Of a stretch of 64,000 nt of DNA, positions 53,593-62,268 are shown piece after piece. The position numbers were made by a program, and so were the translations under genes. The stretch comes from Halostella pelagica (lineage in GTDB: Archaea; Halobacteriota; Halobacteria; Halobacteriales; Natronoarchaeaceae). How positions within the stretch are numbered: the first letter of the stretch is position 1; each line of letters starts with the position of its first letter. Below the pieces are notes generated by a model. The model saw only the letters and a program-made list of their open reading frames with translations. It did no database searches and was not told the origin of the DNA. The stretch is taken from contig CP040678.1 in the NCBI GenBank assembly GCA_005954745.1, positions 2,170,001-2,234,000 on the forward strand, written 5' to 3'.

Positions 53593-53720
53593 GCCGCATC
53601 GTCGACGCCGTCGAGTGCGACCGGTGTGGGGCTTCTGTCGGAGTCCGCCGGTACGGACCCCGGCGTCTCTGTTCCGAGTGCGTTGACGAAGAACGGTCAG
53701 CACGGAAAGGGCCGCTATGA
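53589..53720 (+). CDS. 43-aa zinc-ribbon protein
   Basis: This short frame starts with GTG 53589, overlapping the PAP2 stop, and ends at TGA 53718-53720, overlapping the next ATG. The product has CDRCGASVGVRRYGPRRLCSEC: two CxxC pairs 14 residues apart, a zinc ribbon. Confidence 0.6.
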   Translation: MSRIVDAVECDRCGASVGVRRYGPRRLCSECVDEERSARKGPL

Positions 53721-55330
53721 CCCACGTCGCAACTGCACCCCACGAGTGCGAGGGAAATCTCGTCTACGTCCGCAACGGACTATCACCGTATTGGGCCGTG
53801 GGCGCGTTGCTGTTGGATGGTTTCGACGGTTACAGCGGAGAGATAGACGTCGAGGTCGGCGGCGAAGAGTGGACGGTGAACCTCAAGTACCAGAAGGGTG
53901 GTATCGCTCCGCGGCTGACCGACAACGTGGGCGGCGATCGCCTCTACGAGTACCGCATCGGCGCGTACGGTGACGGCGAGCGGAAGGCCAACTTCCTGAT
54001 ACAGCCGCGCTTCGAGAACATGCGCCACTACGAGAGCGGCGACGAGATCAGCAACCCCTTCGACAACGCCGATCCCGACGAAGCAGTGAACGTCAGTTTC
54101 GGCGGTTCAAATCTGGAACCCGAGGAGTACCGCGACCTACTCCCCGAGTTCGTCCAGGCGCTCGCCCAGGAAGGCGGGAAGTACGTGAATCCGGAGTACT
54201 TCGACGGCGAACCCCACCAGTTCAGCAACATCACGACGTACGAGCGATACGTTCGCGTCACCCGGAACATGGGCAAGAAACTGGTCGGTCGGACCGGTAT
54301 CATGCACCGGCTTCTGACCCTCTGTGCGACCGAACGCGGGAGCAAATTCGAGTACAAGGTCGACAACGAGGAGATCGTTGGGAAGAACCACCGGGCGATC
54401 ATCCCGAAGGCCGACGCGAAGCGACTCGTCGGGGAACACACTCTCGGAAAGCAGCTGAAGCACTACCATCCCAGGCACGTCCGCGACGGCGAGGAGAACG
54501 ACGATCCGCTGTACCATCCGAAGGTTGGCGTGTTGGTCAAGAAGTCGCTGAACGGCCACGCATTCCGCTGGAGCAACCGCGAGACGGTACGCCGGGAGAT
54601 CGATGAGACGTTGATTAACGCTCTGTCGTGGTCCGGTATACCGACGCAGCCGGACGCGACGACGTTCGTTTCCGACGACCATTTTTCGGTACGGGCGAGC
54701 GAGCGGGCCGTTCCGCTTTACGATGACCCCACGCCAGAGATGGAAGCCGAACAGGAATCGCTACTGGTAACGACGCTCCGGGACATGACCGATTCCGACG
54801 TTGAAGTTCTGGAGGCACTCGCCACAGAAGGCGGTGAAAAGCATCCGGCGGACCTCGCCACAGAGACAGATCACGGACTGAGTACGATCTACCGGGTGCT
54901 GCAACGTCTCGACGATGTGGTTCGGAACGATAACGCCAGCGTGAGCTTCGTCTCGAAGAAGGTCGAGCAGGAGATCGCGGCGATCGTCGAGAGTACCGAA
55001 TTCCAGATAGAGAACGCGGCCGACCGAGCAGCGAAGCTCTTGAACGTCGATGCGGGGCAGGCGGCGTCGAGCGCGTGGCAACAGTGGTTGAACAAGTACG
55101 CAGCCGATGTCGTCGAGGCGGCCAACGGCGAGAAGAAGATACGAATCGACACGATCCTCTCACGGTTGAAACGGACGCCGGAGCCGCGTCTGGAGGACAT
55201 TCTCTCTGACGCCCTGGAGGCGTGGCGGAAGGCCGGGCGCGACCCGGTGGAACTCCGTGAGATGGCTGTGCAGTGGCGCGACGCGAAGAAGAACTGGCAG
55301 GCGGGGAAAGTCAGCGCTGTCGTTGCGTGA
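53717..55330 (+). CDS. DUF7845-like large protein, putative replication function
   Basis: This 537-aa protein is of a type found in haloarchaeal proviruses and betapleolipoviruses; I recall it under the label DUF7845. Residues 1-310 are a mixed alpha/beta region (GLSPYWAVGALLLDGFDGYSGEIDVEVGG ... YYHPRHVRDG-like), 340-420 hold a winged-helix (DVEVLEALATEGGEKHPADLATETDHGLSTIYRVLQRLDDVV), and the end is helical. It is the largest gene of the early operon and a candidate for genome replication or its control, which is inference from place and size. It overlaps the zinc-ribbon gene by four bases. Confidence 0.55.
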   Translation: MTHVATAPHECEGNLVYVRNGLSPYWAVGALLLDGFDGYSGEIDVEVGGEEWTVNLKYQKGGIAPRLTDNVGGDRLYEYRIGAYGDGERKANFLIQPRFENMRHYESGDEISNPFDNADPDEAVNVSFGGSNLEPEEYRDLLPEFVQALAQEGGKYVNPEYFDGEPHQFSNITTYERYVRVTRNMGKKLVGRTGIMHRLLTLCATERGSKFEYKVDNEEIVGKNHRAIIPKADAKRLVGEHTLGKQLKHYHPRHVRDGEENDDPLYHPKVGVLVKKSLNGHAFRWSNRETVRREIDETLINALSWSGIPTQPDATTFVSDDHFSVRASERAVPLYDDPTPEMEAEQESLLVTTLRDMTDSDVEVLEALATEGGEKHPADLATETDHGLSTIYRVLQRLDDVVRNDNASVSFVSKKVEQEIAAIVESTEFQIENAADRAAKLLNVDAGQAASSAWQQWLNKYAADVVEAANGEKKIRIDTILSRLKRTPEPRLEDILSDALEAWRKAGRDPVELREMAVQWRDAKKNWQAGKVSAVVA

Positions 55331-55597
55331 CGACGGCGTAGTGGCAACGCTGTTCTACGGGCCGTTTCGTACAAGTCAGGTTGGGGTTTTCAGCTGATAG
55401 AGCGCAACTTTGGTTGTACTTCTGCGGGCGTCGACAGCGATCACGACGAGCGGCCGCACCGTCGTGGGTGGGGCTTGTCCCGCCGTGCGGGAGAGACCCC
55501 TTACGGAGTGTGCCTAAGGGCACGAGCGAAAAAAATTACCCCCCACCGCCCGCTACGTAGACTCCAGTTGATCCAGATGAAACAGTGGAAGCGGGGG
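55331..55597. other. Convergent intergenic region of the provirus
   Basis: 267 bases where the two virus transcription units meet. GTGCCTAAGGGCACG (about 55509-55523) is a small hairpin that could end one unit. No gene seen. Confidence 0.4.
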
Positions 55598-55972
55598 TTA
55601 GAACACGTCGCCAATCGCTATCTTCGCTTGCTTCGAATTTCGATGTGACCCACCGCCATGCCACCGGAGCAGCGGGAGATTCCCGGCGTCGACGGACTTC
55701 ATTTTGAGTACTTGGCATCCCCGCCCGCGAATTCGATAGACGGCAAACCCGTATCGTCCGCCGTTCTTCTGTAACTTCTCGTGATACTTCTTGTAGACCT
55801 TGAAATTGCCAGGATTGCCGTCTGCGTGCTTATGGGCCGTTGCCTTGAACTCCCACGGCACCCCGTTTCGTATCCCGTCGTGCCACGACGAGCGTTCAAG
55901 TTCGACGTTATACTTCTCGGCCAGTTTGTATTCACACGCCGTCCCGTACTTGTTCGATTTCTTACTCGGCAT
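55598..55972 (-). CDS. Holliday-junction-resolvase-like PD-(D/E)xK nuclease
   Basis: The protein of about 124 aa starts at ATG 55972 (MPSKKSNKYGTACEYKLAEKYNVELERSSWHDGI). It shows a nuclease core: an early Glu in CEYKLAEKY, WHDGIRNGVPWEFKATAHKH with a D-(x)n-ExK pattern, and NFKVYKKYHEKL. A TATA box is 23 bases upstream, giving leaderless expression; a GTG five codons upstream is less likely. It may resolve or nick virus DNA. Confidence 0.65.
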   Translation of the reverse strand: MPSKKSNKYGTACEYKLAEKYNVELERSSWHDGIRNGVPWEFKATAHKHADGNPGNFKVYKKYHEKLQKNGGRYGFAVYRIRGRGCQVLKMKSVDAGNLPLLRWHGGGSHRNSKQAKIAIGDVF

Positions 55973-55990
55973 GCGCACCTCGCGCACCGA

Positions 55991-55999
55991 TATATATAC
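55991..55999 (-). promoter_or_regulatory. TATA box of nuclease gene
   Basis: TATATATAC is centred about 23 bases before the ATG at 55972. Confidence 0.6.
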
Positions 56000-56092
56000 A
56001 CCTCCGCCGCTCGTTTGACGCTGGATGTCTCGCGTCGTATGGGCTACTAAAGGGGGGTTGGTTTGGGTTTACAGGTTTACATCCCTGCGCCG

Positions 56093-57262
56093 TCATGCAA
56101 TCACCTGTTCAACCGTGGAAACCCAGTCGCGCTTTTCGCCGCCTTCGTCGTAGTCATCTAACCAGTTATTGACGGTAGTATGGCTGTACGGGACGAACTC
56201 GGCGGTTTCGCGCGGAGACATTCCTTGCTCACGACAGGCAGTCATTGTCCACATGGAAACGCGCTTTATGTCCTCCTCGGCGACTGTCTCGCCGTCTTTC
56301 TCGTCACCGTTTGGCTCGGTCCAACTCCAATCTGCTTCGTCCTTCGTGTTGAAACTCCAGTCAGTCGGCGGGATGCCTTCGAGCGGTCGCGGGTCAACGT
56401 CAGTCAGGCTTCCGTTCGATACACGGTCGGCGATGATGGCCGATTTCTTCGAGGTTTTCTTGATGATAGTGCCAACGCGCCACAGCAGCGGATGGATCGA
56501 ACTCTCACCGTGTGCGATGTAGATGAGCATTCCGCCGTACTTGCGTATCTTGTACACGAGCGGCCCCATTTTCGTCCGGACCTTGTGGCCGTCCTGACCG
56601 GTCCCGCTCGCGTTCGTGCTGAACTCGTCGCCGATAAACAGTTTCTCTTGCTGGGTGTTCTCAACTGGGTCCCCGTCCTGCTGTACCCATTCTTCCAGTA
56701 GTGGATAGTGGGGAATCCAGCCGTCCTCGACGTTACCGTTGTCACGAACCCACGGGTCAAGTCGTCCGAGAGTTCGGATGTTGCTGGCGACAAGTAGATC
56801 GCCGTCAGTCCACCTATCGCGCAGTTGACCGAGCAATCCGGCGAAATCGGTCTTTCCGTCACCCATCTCGCCGAGCAACACGATAACCGGAGCGGGACCA
56901 GTCACGATATCCTCCAAGCGAGTAATGGCCTTTATCCCGGCAAGGTCCGCTTCCTGTGACGGGTCGCCGATATAGTGTTTCAGCGTCACTGTGTCGCCGT
57001 TTTCCATCGCGTTCCGCGCCGTCTCGCTGCCCTCGGCGCGGAGGATATTCCGGTTCTTCTGAACGGCGAGGTAGTCTTTCGCGGCTTTCCCTTCCCACTT
57101 CTCCGGGTCGTGATGGATTGCACGCATCGCCATCTGTCGGTCCACCTGTTCGTCCCTCACGAAACCGGAGTGCGGTAGCACCTCGTCCGGATCCCGTTTC
57201 TGGTTGCCGCTCTGAAACTCCCGAAAACCACCGACCGTGAAGTTGTCCTGTTCGTCACTCAT
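56093..57262 (-). CDS. VP8-like P-loop NTPase
   Basis: The 389-aa product starts at ATG 57262 (MSDEQDNFTVGGFREF), with GGAGGGAACG as a ribosome-binding site inside the end of the previous gene. Walker A GEMGDGKT is at about 131-138, LFIGDEFSTNASG is a likely Walker B/sensor, and the C-terminus has a helix-turn-helix (GMSPRETAEFVPYSHTTVNNWLDDY). Pleolipoviruses carry such a putative ATPase (VP8 in HRPV-1) after the spike genes. Its role in assembly is not proven. Confidence 0.75.
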   Translation of the reverse strand: MSDEQDNFTVGGFREFQSGNQKRDPDEVLPHSGFVRDEQVDRQMAMRAIHHDPEKWEGKAAKDYLAVQKNRNILRAEGSETARNAMENGDTVTLKHYIGDPSQEADLAGIKAITRLEDIVTGPAPVIVLLGEMGDGKTDFAGLLGQLRDRWTDGDLLVASNIRTLGRLDPWVRDNGNVEDGWIPHYPLLEEWVQQDGDPVENTQQEKLFIGDEFSTNASGTGQDGHKVRTKMGPLVYKIRKYGGMLIYIAHGESSIHPLLWRVGTIIKKTSKKSAIIADRVSNGSLTDVDPRPLEGIPPTDWSFNTKDEADWSWTEPNGDEKDGETVAEEDIKRVSMWTMTACREQGMSPRETAEFVPYSHTTVNNWLDDYDEGGEKRDWVSTVEQVIA

Positions 57263-58046
57263 CGTTCCCTCCGTCAGTTGCTGCGGTCGTCTGTGTGGTC
57301 GCAGGCATCCCGAGGTCGTGTTCCTCGGCATACTCCTCGGTGTACTCGGTCACGTCCTTTATCTCGCTTTGCTGCCGGTCCTCAGCGTCCTTCTTCGCTC
57401 CCTCGAATCGGTCGCGAACCGTGGTACGCGGGTTCATCAACCCGCGCTCGTCCGCCTCGGCTTCCTCGTTGATCACGTCGCTCTGTATCTCCAGTCCCAT
57501 CTTGGAGATACGGCCACGGAGCCGGTTCAGTTCCAGATATGCGTCTATCAAATCTCCGTGAATATCCTCGAACATCGTTTTGACCGTCACTAACTTGCTG
57601 TCGGCTAACTGGCTCATGTAGCAACCTCGAACAGTCAGTTCCTCCATGTCCTCGTGCCAGTCGAACTCCCGAACCTCAAAGCCGTCACCCTCGTTGACAA
57701 CGTACGGGCTCGGGCCGTTGACGGTCTTTTCGCTCCATATCTCCGGCGCGACCATGTACTTTTCGCGAATATCCTTTTCGCCGTTGATGTGGTGAACCTG
57801 TACTCTGTGCCGGTTGCGGAACCGACGCAACAAGAACACGAAGAACCCGAACAACGGAGGCCCGAACAGTAAGAAGGTCGCTGCGACGCCGCCGACCCAC
57901 GCCGGGATACCGGGAACGTCTGGGCGCGTCCAAAGGAGTATCAGCCCGATTGTGACCATCGTCCCGGCAACCAACAACTGCGCCTCTGCGATAATGAAAG
58001 TCAGACGATCCCAGACGCCTCCGAACGTTCCACTCGTTTCAGCCAT
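57255..58046 (-). CDS. Virus membrane protein
   Basis: This 263-aa protein has two membrane helices near the N-terminus (about 14-35 and 48-72), then a soluble domain (MVAPEIWSEKTVNGPSPYVVNEGDGFEVREFDWHEDMEELTV) and a helical, coiled-coil-like tail (RDRFEGAKKDAEDRQQSEIKDVTEYTEEYAEEH). The layout and place between spike and NTPase match a conserved pleolipovirus gene. The last codons hold the ribosome binding site for the NTPase. Confidence 0.6.
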   Translation of the reverse strand: MAETSGTFGGVWDRLTFIIAEAQLLVAGTMVTIGLILLWTRPDVPGIPAWVGGVAATFLLFGPPLFGFFVFLLRRFRNRHRVQVHHINGEKDIREKYMVAPEIWSEKTVNGPSPYVVNEGDGFEVREFDWHEDMEELTVRGCYMSQLADSKLVTVKTMFEDIHGDLIDAYLELNRLRGRISKMGLEIQSDVINEEAEADERGLMNPRTTVRDRFEGAKKDAEDRQQSEIKDVTEYTEEYAEEHDLGMPATTQTTAATDGGNDE

Positions 58047-58606
58047 TAGTCGGCCACCTCCACCCCGTTAGATTCCCTCCACACGACGAATCCGGCGGCT
58101 AGGAGCGAGAGAAAAACAGTTGACAGAACGCCCGTGAAGACGCCGCTCGTCCCGCCAAGCGTCGAGAGCGGATTGTTGTCTCCACGCTCCCCTGACTGGA
58201 TGATGACTTGCCGCTCCTCTTGGATTGATTTCGGCGTCGTCACCGATATCACAGCGACTCCCTCGAACTGTTGAGCGGGCACGCTCACCGTGTTCGATCC
58301 GGTGTAGAGTTGCGTCTGTTTGATGCCTGCCGAACGCATCCCCTCCCCCCGCGGCAGACTCTCTGCTCCGGTGAGGGTCGTCGGGATCTCCGCCTCCACC
58401 TGCAACACGAATTGCTGGCTGCTTGCGTCGTAGTGCCAGCTCGTGATCGTCGTCGTGGAATCGATCCGCATCGTGCGATTCGCGTTGTCCTGCTCGACGG
58501 CGGTCGTCTGGTTGGTCGTGTTCTCCTGTGCCTGGACCGGCACCGCGCCTATGCACATCGTCAGAGCCACCGCTGTTACCAGCAGCGCGGAAAAAATGCG
58601 TTTCAT
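58046..58606 (-). CDS. Secreted, C-terminally anchored virus protein
   Basis: The 186-aa product starts at ATG 58606 (MKRIFSALLVTAVALTMCIGAVPVQAQEN), a signal peptide with likely cleavage after VQA. A beta-rich exposed domain follows (TITSWHYDASSQQFVLQVEAEIP), then a C-terminal membrane helix (VFLSLLAAGFVVWRESNG). Two bases separate it from the spike stop; its own stop overlaps the next start (TAATG). Probably part of the virion surface. Confidence 0.6.
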   Translation of the reverse strand: MKRIFSALLVTAVALTMCIGAVPVQAQENTTNQTTAVEQDNANRTMRIDSTTTITSWHYDASSQQFVLQVEAEIPTTLTGAESLPRGEGMRSAGIKQTQLYTGSNTVSVPAQQFEGVAVISVTTPKSIQEERQVIIQSGERGDNNPLSTLGGTSGVFTGVLSTVFLSLLAAGFVVWRESNGVEVAD

Positions 58607-58608
58607 AG

Positions 58609-60228
58609 TTAATCTTGGAGCAGCAGCGCCGCGCCTCCCACGAGAGCGATGATCACGATCCCAGAGCCGACATTGAGACTGGCCCCTCCTTCCCACGGCC
58701 AGCTAAACCCACCACCGGAGGTCCCTCCTCCACCACCGTTGTCGACGTGATCCGATATCTGCTCTTGGTCCTTGATGGCCTGATCAACCACCCCCTGCAA
58801 ATCTGATTCATTTGACACCTGATAATCGGTGTCCTGAGTTTCAATAGTCTCCATTTCGACCCCGTCTTTCGAGACAGCTTTGTGAATTGAGAACGTCCCG
58901 TTGATGGTCCGCTGCTCGGCCTGCTCGTTGACGAACAAGACCGGCCCGGTGATGTTCTCCGAGTTGTAGGTTGTTCCGTTCGCCGCCCATCCGCCTTCCG
59001 GCGCATTTCGGGCGAATAGCATTCCGTTTTCCGGCCCAAAGGTCTTATTCCCGCCAGGTCCGGTATAAGAGACATTCATGAACCCGGTTTCGTTAAGGGC
59101 CGGGGCTTCAAGGCCTAACGCGGCCAGACTCGCCGTCACCTGACTGAATGAGGCGTTCTCACCGGTTCCTGAGACTGCGTACTCCTCCATCAGGGTGATC
59201 GTAGATAGCACCTCAGAGGAATTGATCGTCCCATTCTCTAACGCGGGCCATGTCTCTTGCACGAACAAAGACACGTCGTTCTGCGTGGCGTTCTCCTGTG
59301 CAGTTATATTCTCATAGACACCGTTAAATTGAGGATTCTTGATGTAGAAATAAGTTGGGTAACCCGTCTTCGGACTCTTGATTTGGGTGTTGCGATAATT
59401 AACCTGAACATTCATATACCCCCCACTTGTCGGGTCGTCGTTATCGTGGGCCTCGATGGTCCACGGACCCATATCCCCAGGATGAATGAGGATCGTCTCA
59501 TTCAGCACAGAGCTGTCTCCGTCTGGGTTTTGATAGACATTGAATTCCAAGGCCTGAACTTTCTGGATGGAGCCGTTTGCCAGCTCAATTTCAGTCGTGT
59601 TCAGACCAGAATACGATACATCTGGATTTGACGCATTGTAGTAATTTCCAGATGCATCGCCTGTGCGGAAGACACTTGATGAATGATTCAACTCATCAAT
59701 CCCCTGCTGCTCGGCCCGCTCAAAGGCATAATCATAAGCCGACACAGAAGTGTTCCATCTGTCAAGAATGTTGAGATGTTTGACAGAATAGTAGCCCCCA
59801 ACTTCCCTCTCAATCGCAAGCTGGGCCTCTCCCTGAGTCGATCCATTCTCGAACTGCTCTGCAATCGTCGTTTCTGCGATCATCCAGGCACGGCCGTCAA
59901 GATCCTCTCGATAATTTTCGACGACAGTGAGGTGATTCTCGTGTGCGGCATCCTGCGTTTCGAGATGGAGATAGAGATCGATCTGCGTCTCCAAATCGTG
60001 AGCTGACTCGTTGTACCCATCTTCAGCCGCCTCCGAGCAGTCTGCAAAAAACAAGTACTCATCGGCGTTCAATTCTTCATACAGGCAATCCGGATCATCC
60101 GCGGTCGTCGCGGTCACCTCGGTCGTCGCAGTCGCCTCGGTCGTCGCGGTTGCCGCGGCCGCCGGTCCCGCCAGCGACGAGACGAGCAGCAGCCCGACGA
60201 GCGCGAGCGCGACGATCCGCCGCCTCAT
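58609..60228 (-). CDS. VP4-like spike protein
   Basis: This 539-aa protein has a signal peptide (MRRRIVALALVGLLLVSSLAGPAAAA), a Thr/Ala-rich spacer, a long ectodomain and a C-terminal membrane helix (LNVGSGIVIIALVGGAALLLQD) preceded by a Gly-rich linker. Pleolipovirus spikes (VP4 of HRPV-1) have the same order and are the only large surface protein, used in receptor binding and fusion. The middle of the gene (about 59100-60000) is more AT-rich than the ends, as expected of a fast-changing receptor-binding part. Confidence 0.75.
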   Translation of the reverse strand: MRRRIVALALVGLLLVSSLAGPAAAATATTEATATTEVTATTADDPDCLYEELNADEYLFFADCSEAAEDGYNESAHDLETQIDLYLHLETQDAAHENHLTVVENYREDLDGRAWMIAETTIAEQFENGSTQGEAQLAIEREVGGYYSVKHLNILDRWNTSVSAYDYAFERAEQQGIDELNHSSSVFRTGDASGNYYNASNPDVSYSGLNTTEIELANGSIQKVQALEFNVYQNPDGDSSVLNETILIHPGDMGPWTIEAHDNDDPTSGGYMNVQVNYRNTQIKSPKTGYPTYFYIKNPQFNGVYENITAQENATQNDVSLFVQETWPALENGTINSSEVLSTITLMEEYAVSGTGENASFSQVTASLAALGLEAPALNETGFMNVSYTGPGGNKTFGPENGMLFARNAPEGGWAANGTTYNSENITGPVLFVNEQAEQRTINGTFSIHKAVSKDGVEMETIETQDTDYQVSNESDLQGVVDQAIKDQEQISDHVDNGGGGGTSGGGFSWPWEGGASLNVGSGIVIIALVGGAALLLQD

Positions 60229-60359
60229 CGTTCCCTCCGTCGAGTGTCATGGGCATGGGCCGCGAAACAGTCGAGAGCGGCCCGTCCGGTCGGATGCGGT
60301 TCCGCGCAGGTCGGACAGTGATGCACGTCGTCAACTCGTGATTGTGATCGTGATTCCAT
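60225..60359 (-). CDS. Small cysteine/histidine protein
   Basis: The 44-aa product has VHHCPTCAEPHPTGRAALDCFAAHAHD: a CxxC pair and later His and Cys residues that may bind zinc. Its ATG overlaps the VP3-like stop (a neighbouring ATG at 60362 is also possible) and its stop overlaps the spike start. Confidence 0.5.
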   Translation of the reverse strand: MESRSQSRVDDVHHCPTCAEPHPTGRAALDCFAAHAHDTRRRER

Positions 60360-60751
60360 CATTCGATGTAGGAAATGTAGACGGAGACGATTGCGACCAG
60401 CATCCACGCCGCGAAGGCAAGCAGGTCGGAGCTACCCACGAAGTTGCGGACTGCCGGGATCAACGAGAAAAGCGGAACAACCAGCACCCCCGCCCCGAGA
60501 ACGGTCATCTCCTCATCGGAATAGGACGTGAGCGGCTGGTCGTTGGTAACGAAAATCCACATGAAGGCCCCGACGGTCGCCAGCAGCGCCGCCGAGATTT
60601 TCGTCCCGCCAGAACTGAAGATCGCTTGGGAGAAGTCGAAGCCGCCGAAGATTTCGACGGCGAACGACCAGACGCCAAGTTCCATTCCGGCCGTGATTGG
60701 TATCAGCACGAGCGCCGCGATGTCGATTAGGTCGGTTTGGTCTCTTGCCAT
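60359..60751 (-). CDS. VP3-like internal membrane protein
   Basis: The 130-aa product has four membrane helices (about 8-28, 50-68, 80-100, 108-128) and an acidic DQTDLIDIA start, with NDQPLTSYSDEEM in the loop. It matches VP3 of pleolipoviruses, the major internal membrane protein, which precedes the spike gene. First gene of the leftward structural operon. Confidence 0.7.
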   Translation of the reverse strand: MARDQTDLIDIAALVLIPITAGMELGVWSFAVEIFGGFDFSQAIFSSGGTKISAALLATVGAFMWIFVTNDQPLTSYSDEEMTVLGAGVLVVPLFSLIPAVRNFVGSSDLLAFAAWMLVAIVSVYISYIE

Positions 60752-60870
60752 GCTGCGGCAATGCCGGCCACCCGCCCACTCGTTAAACTCCGGATTTTGG
60801 TACTCGCATGATCATGACGTGGCTACCGTCGGAACAATTAAGAGGTATAGGATGGCCCGCCTCAGTGCCG

Positions 60871-61095
60871 ATGTTCCGAAAACTCTGCAATCGGGAGGGA
60901 ACGCCCACCGTTTCGCTCGACAAGGACGATCTCCTACTCGACGGGATCGTACAAACTGACGGGACTGTCCCGGCCAATCAGGAGATGCACGTCCAGCGCG
61001 TCGCGGAAGGCGCGTACCTGGTCCGTGCCGTCGAGGAGGGAACCGTTCCCGAGGTCGCCGTTCGCGTCGACGACGAAGAGGAACTGGCGCTATGA
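60871..61095 (+). CDS. DUF8053-like small protein
   Basis: The 74-aa product starts at ATG 60871 (MFRKLCNREGTPTVSLDKDDLLLDGIVQTDGTVPANQEMHVQRVAEGAYLVRAVEEG). It looks like a swapped-hairpin (AbrB-like) DNA-binding protein, a family common in haloarchaeal viruses. An in-frame ATG at 60808 would lie in the promoter zone, so I reject it. It is coupled to the next gene by ATGA. Confidence 0.6.
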   Translation: MFRKLCNREGTPTVSLDKDDLLLDGIVQTDGTVPANQEMHVQRVAEGAYLVRAVEEGTVPEVAVRVDDEEELAL

Positions 61096-61343
61096 CCAGC
61101 GCCGTCGAACCCGGTCTTCGAAACCGACACCGTGGGGTAGCTTGTAGATGTATTACCGATCCGCGATCTATGCACCTTCGCCGCCGTGGGCGTGGGCCGC
61201 GGTGCATAGATTGCACCGACACGACCGTCCGAACCGTCCCGATCACGCCGCACCCCCGGAGCCAGTTTATATGGAACGAGCCAGTCAGTCACGCCAGTCC
61301 GACGCGAACGAACCCCCCGTGCATACTTTCGCGTGAGCCATGA
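61092..61343 (+). CDS. Probable zinc-finger protein bridging two virus genes
   Basis: The 83-codon frame starts in the previous stop (ATGA at 61092-61095) and ends in the next start (ATGA at 61340-61343), the pattern of the neighbouring virus genes. It contains CRCITDPRSMHLRRRGRG followed by PRCIDC, a CxC...CxxC zinc-finger-like motif. The C-terminal 40 residues are Pro-rich without a family. The finger-coding region is also an inverted repeat. Confidence 0.45.
   Translation: MTSAVEPGLRNRHRGVACRCITDPRSMHLRRRGRGPRCIDCTDTTVRTVPITPHPRSQFIWNEPVSHASPTRTNPPCILSREP
61166..61211. repeat. 11-bp inverted repeat
   Basis: ATCTATGCACC (61166-61176) and GGTGCATAGAT (61201-61211) are perfect complements 24 bases apart. 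The loop is GC-rich. Confidence 0.8.
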
Positions 61344-61597
61344 CCCGGCGAACGAGCCTCAAGATCACCGACGAACGCGAGCGACTGCTGGAGGAAGCGA
61401 GCGAGATCGTGGCGAGCGGTCCCGACGACGACCCGCCGATGAGCGACGTTCTTGACGCCGCACTGACGCACCTGGTGCAGAGTGAGGAGAACATCCAGGC
61501 GGCGCGTGAGGAGGTGAGTCCGGAGGTGATTCAGCGGTTCAACACCGACGTGGTGGGGTTGCGTTATCGGACGCGGGTCGAGAGTCGGTGGCGGTGA
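61340..61597 (+). CDS. Ribbon-helix-helix protein (DUF7386-like)
   Basis: The 85-aa product has RRTSLKITDERERLLEEASEIVASGPDDDPPMSDVLDAALTHLVQSEENIQAAREEVSPE and ends VVGLRYRTRVESRWR, the typical tail of this haloarchaeal RHH family. It is a likely DNA-binding regulator. Confidence 0.7.
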   Translation: MTRRTSLKITDERERLLEEASEIVASGPDDDPPMSDVLDAALTHLVQSEENIQAAREEVSPEVIQRFNTDVVGLRYRTRVESRWR

Positions 61598-61642
61598 AGT
61601 CCTTCAAGGCTCAACTTCTATAGCTTAATCAGCATCTCAAAT

Positions 61643-62182
61643 CTACTTGACAGCCGAACCGTATGCAGCACCCGCAGCGGAGACCGCGCTGGCAATTCCG
61701 ACGACTATCGAATTGACGATGACGCCGCCGAAGTCGACCCCTTCGACTTGCGCAATCAGGGTTGCTTCTTCGGTGAGTGCCGTCGAGGAGAGGAAGATCA
61801 CGAGCACAACGAAGACGAACGAGCCGAGGAACGTTGCAACTGCCCCGTAGATTACCGCCTGGTTGCTATCAGGAATTGAACTCCCCGCCCAGTAACCAGT
61901 GAGTCCACCGAGAATAGGTGCGAGGACGACAGAAATCAGGATTGTGAACATAGCAACCGTCGAATAGAACTGCTCGTTCAAGTCGCTCATTTGGCTGGTA
62001 GTCATTTCACCGGCAGAGGTGAGTTCAAACGGATAGGTTCCGAATTCGCTTAGCAGAATGATCACTAACCCAATCCCCAACCCCACGGTCGTGTAGAGGA
62101 GGACGGCGTTTTTCATGTACATCAGGTGCTTCGACGGGGACTGCTGGGTCTGGTTGGTCCGGTTTGCAGTATTTCGCGCCAT
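61643..62182 (-). CDS. Virus-borne membrane protein, unknown
   Basis: The product of about 179 aa starts at ATG 62182 (MARNTANRTNQTQQSPSK), with four hydrophobic segments (LLYTTVGLGIGLVIILLSEFG, MFTILISVVLAPILGGLTGYWAG, VIYGAVATFLGSFVFVVLVIFL, VIVNSIVVGIASAVSAAGAAYG). AT-richer than neighbours. It may be a cargo gene, such as a superinfection-exclusion or holin-like protein, but nothing proves that. Confidence 0.5.
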   Translation of the reverse strand: MARNTANRTNQTQQSPSKHLMYMKNAVLLYTTVGLGIGLVIILLSEFGTYPFELTSAGEMTTSQMSDLNEQFYSTVAMFTILISVVLAPILGGLTGYWAGSSIPDSNQAVIYGAVATFLGSFVFVVLVIFLSSTALTEEATLIAQVEGVDFGGVIVNSIVVGIASAVSAAGAAYGSAVK

Positions 62183-62268
62183 CAGTACTGGAGTCAAATA
62201 CAGAACACTTAGTTGTTTTGATGAATTGAACAAGTTGTTAGGAAAAACCGCCTAACTGCCGACTACAG

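Noticed and set aside
60011-60730. 240-codon plus-strand frame opposite spike start and VP3-like gene
   Set aside because: Complement of the structural genes with low-complexity translation.
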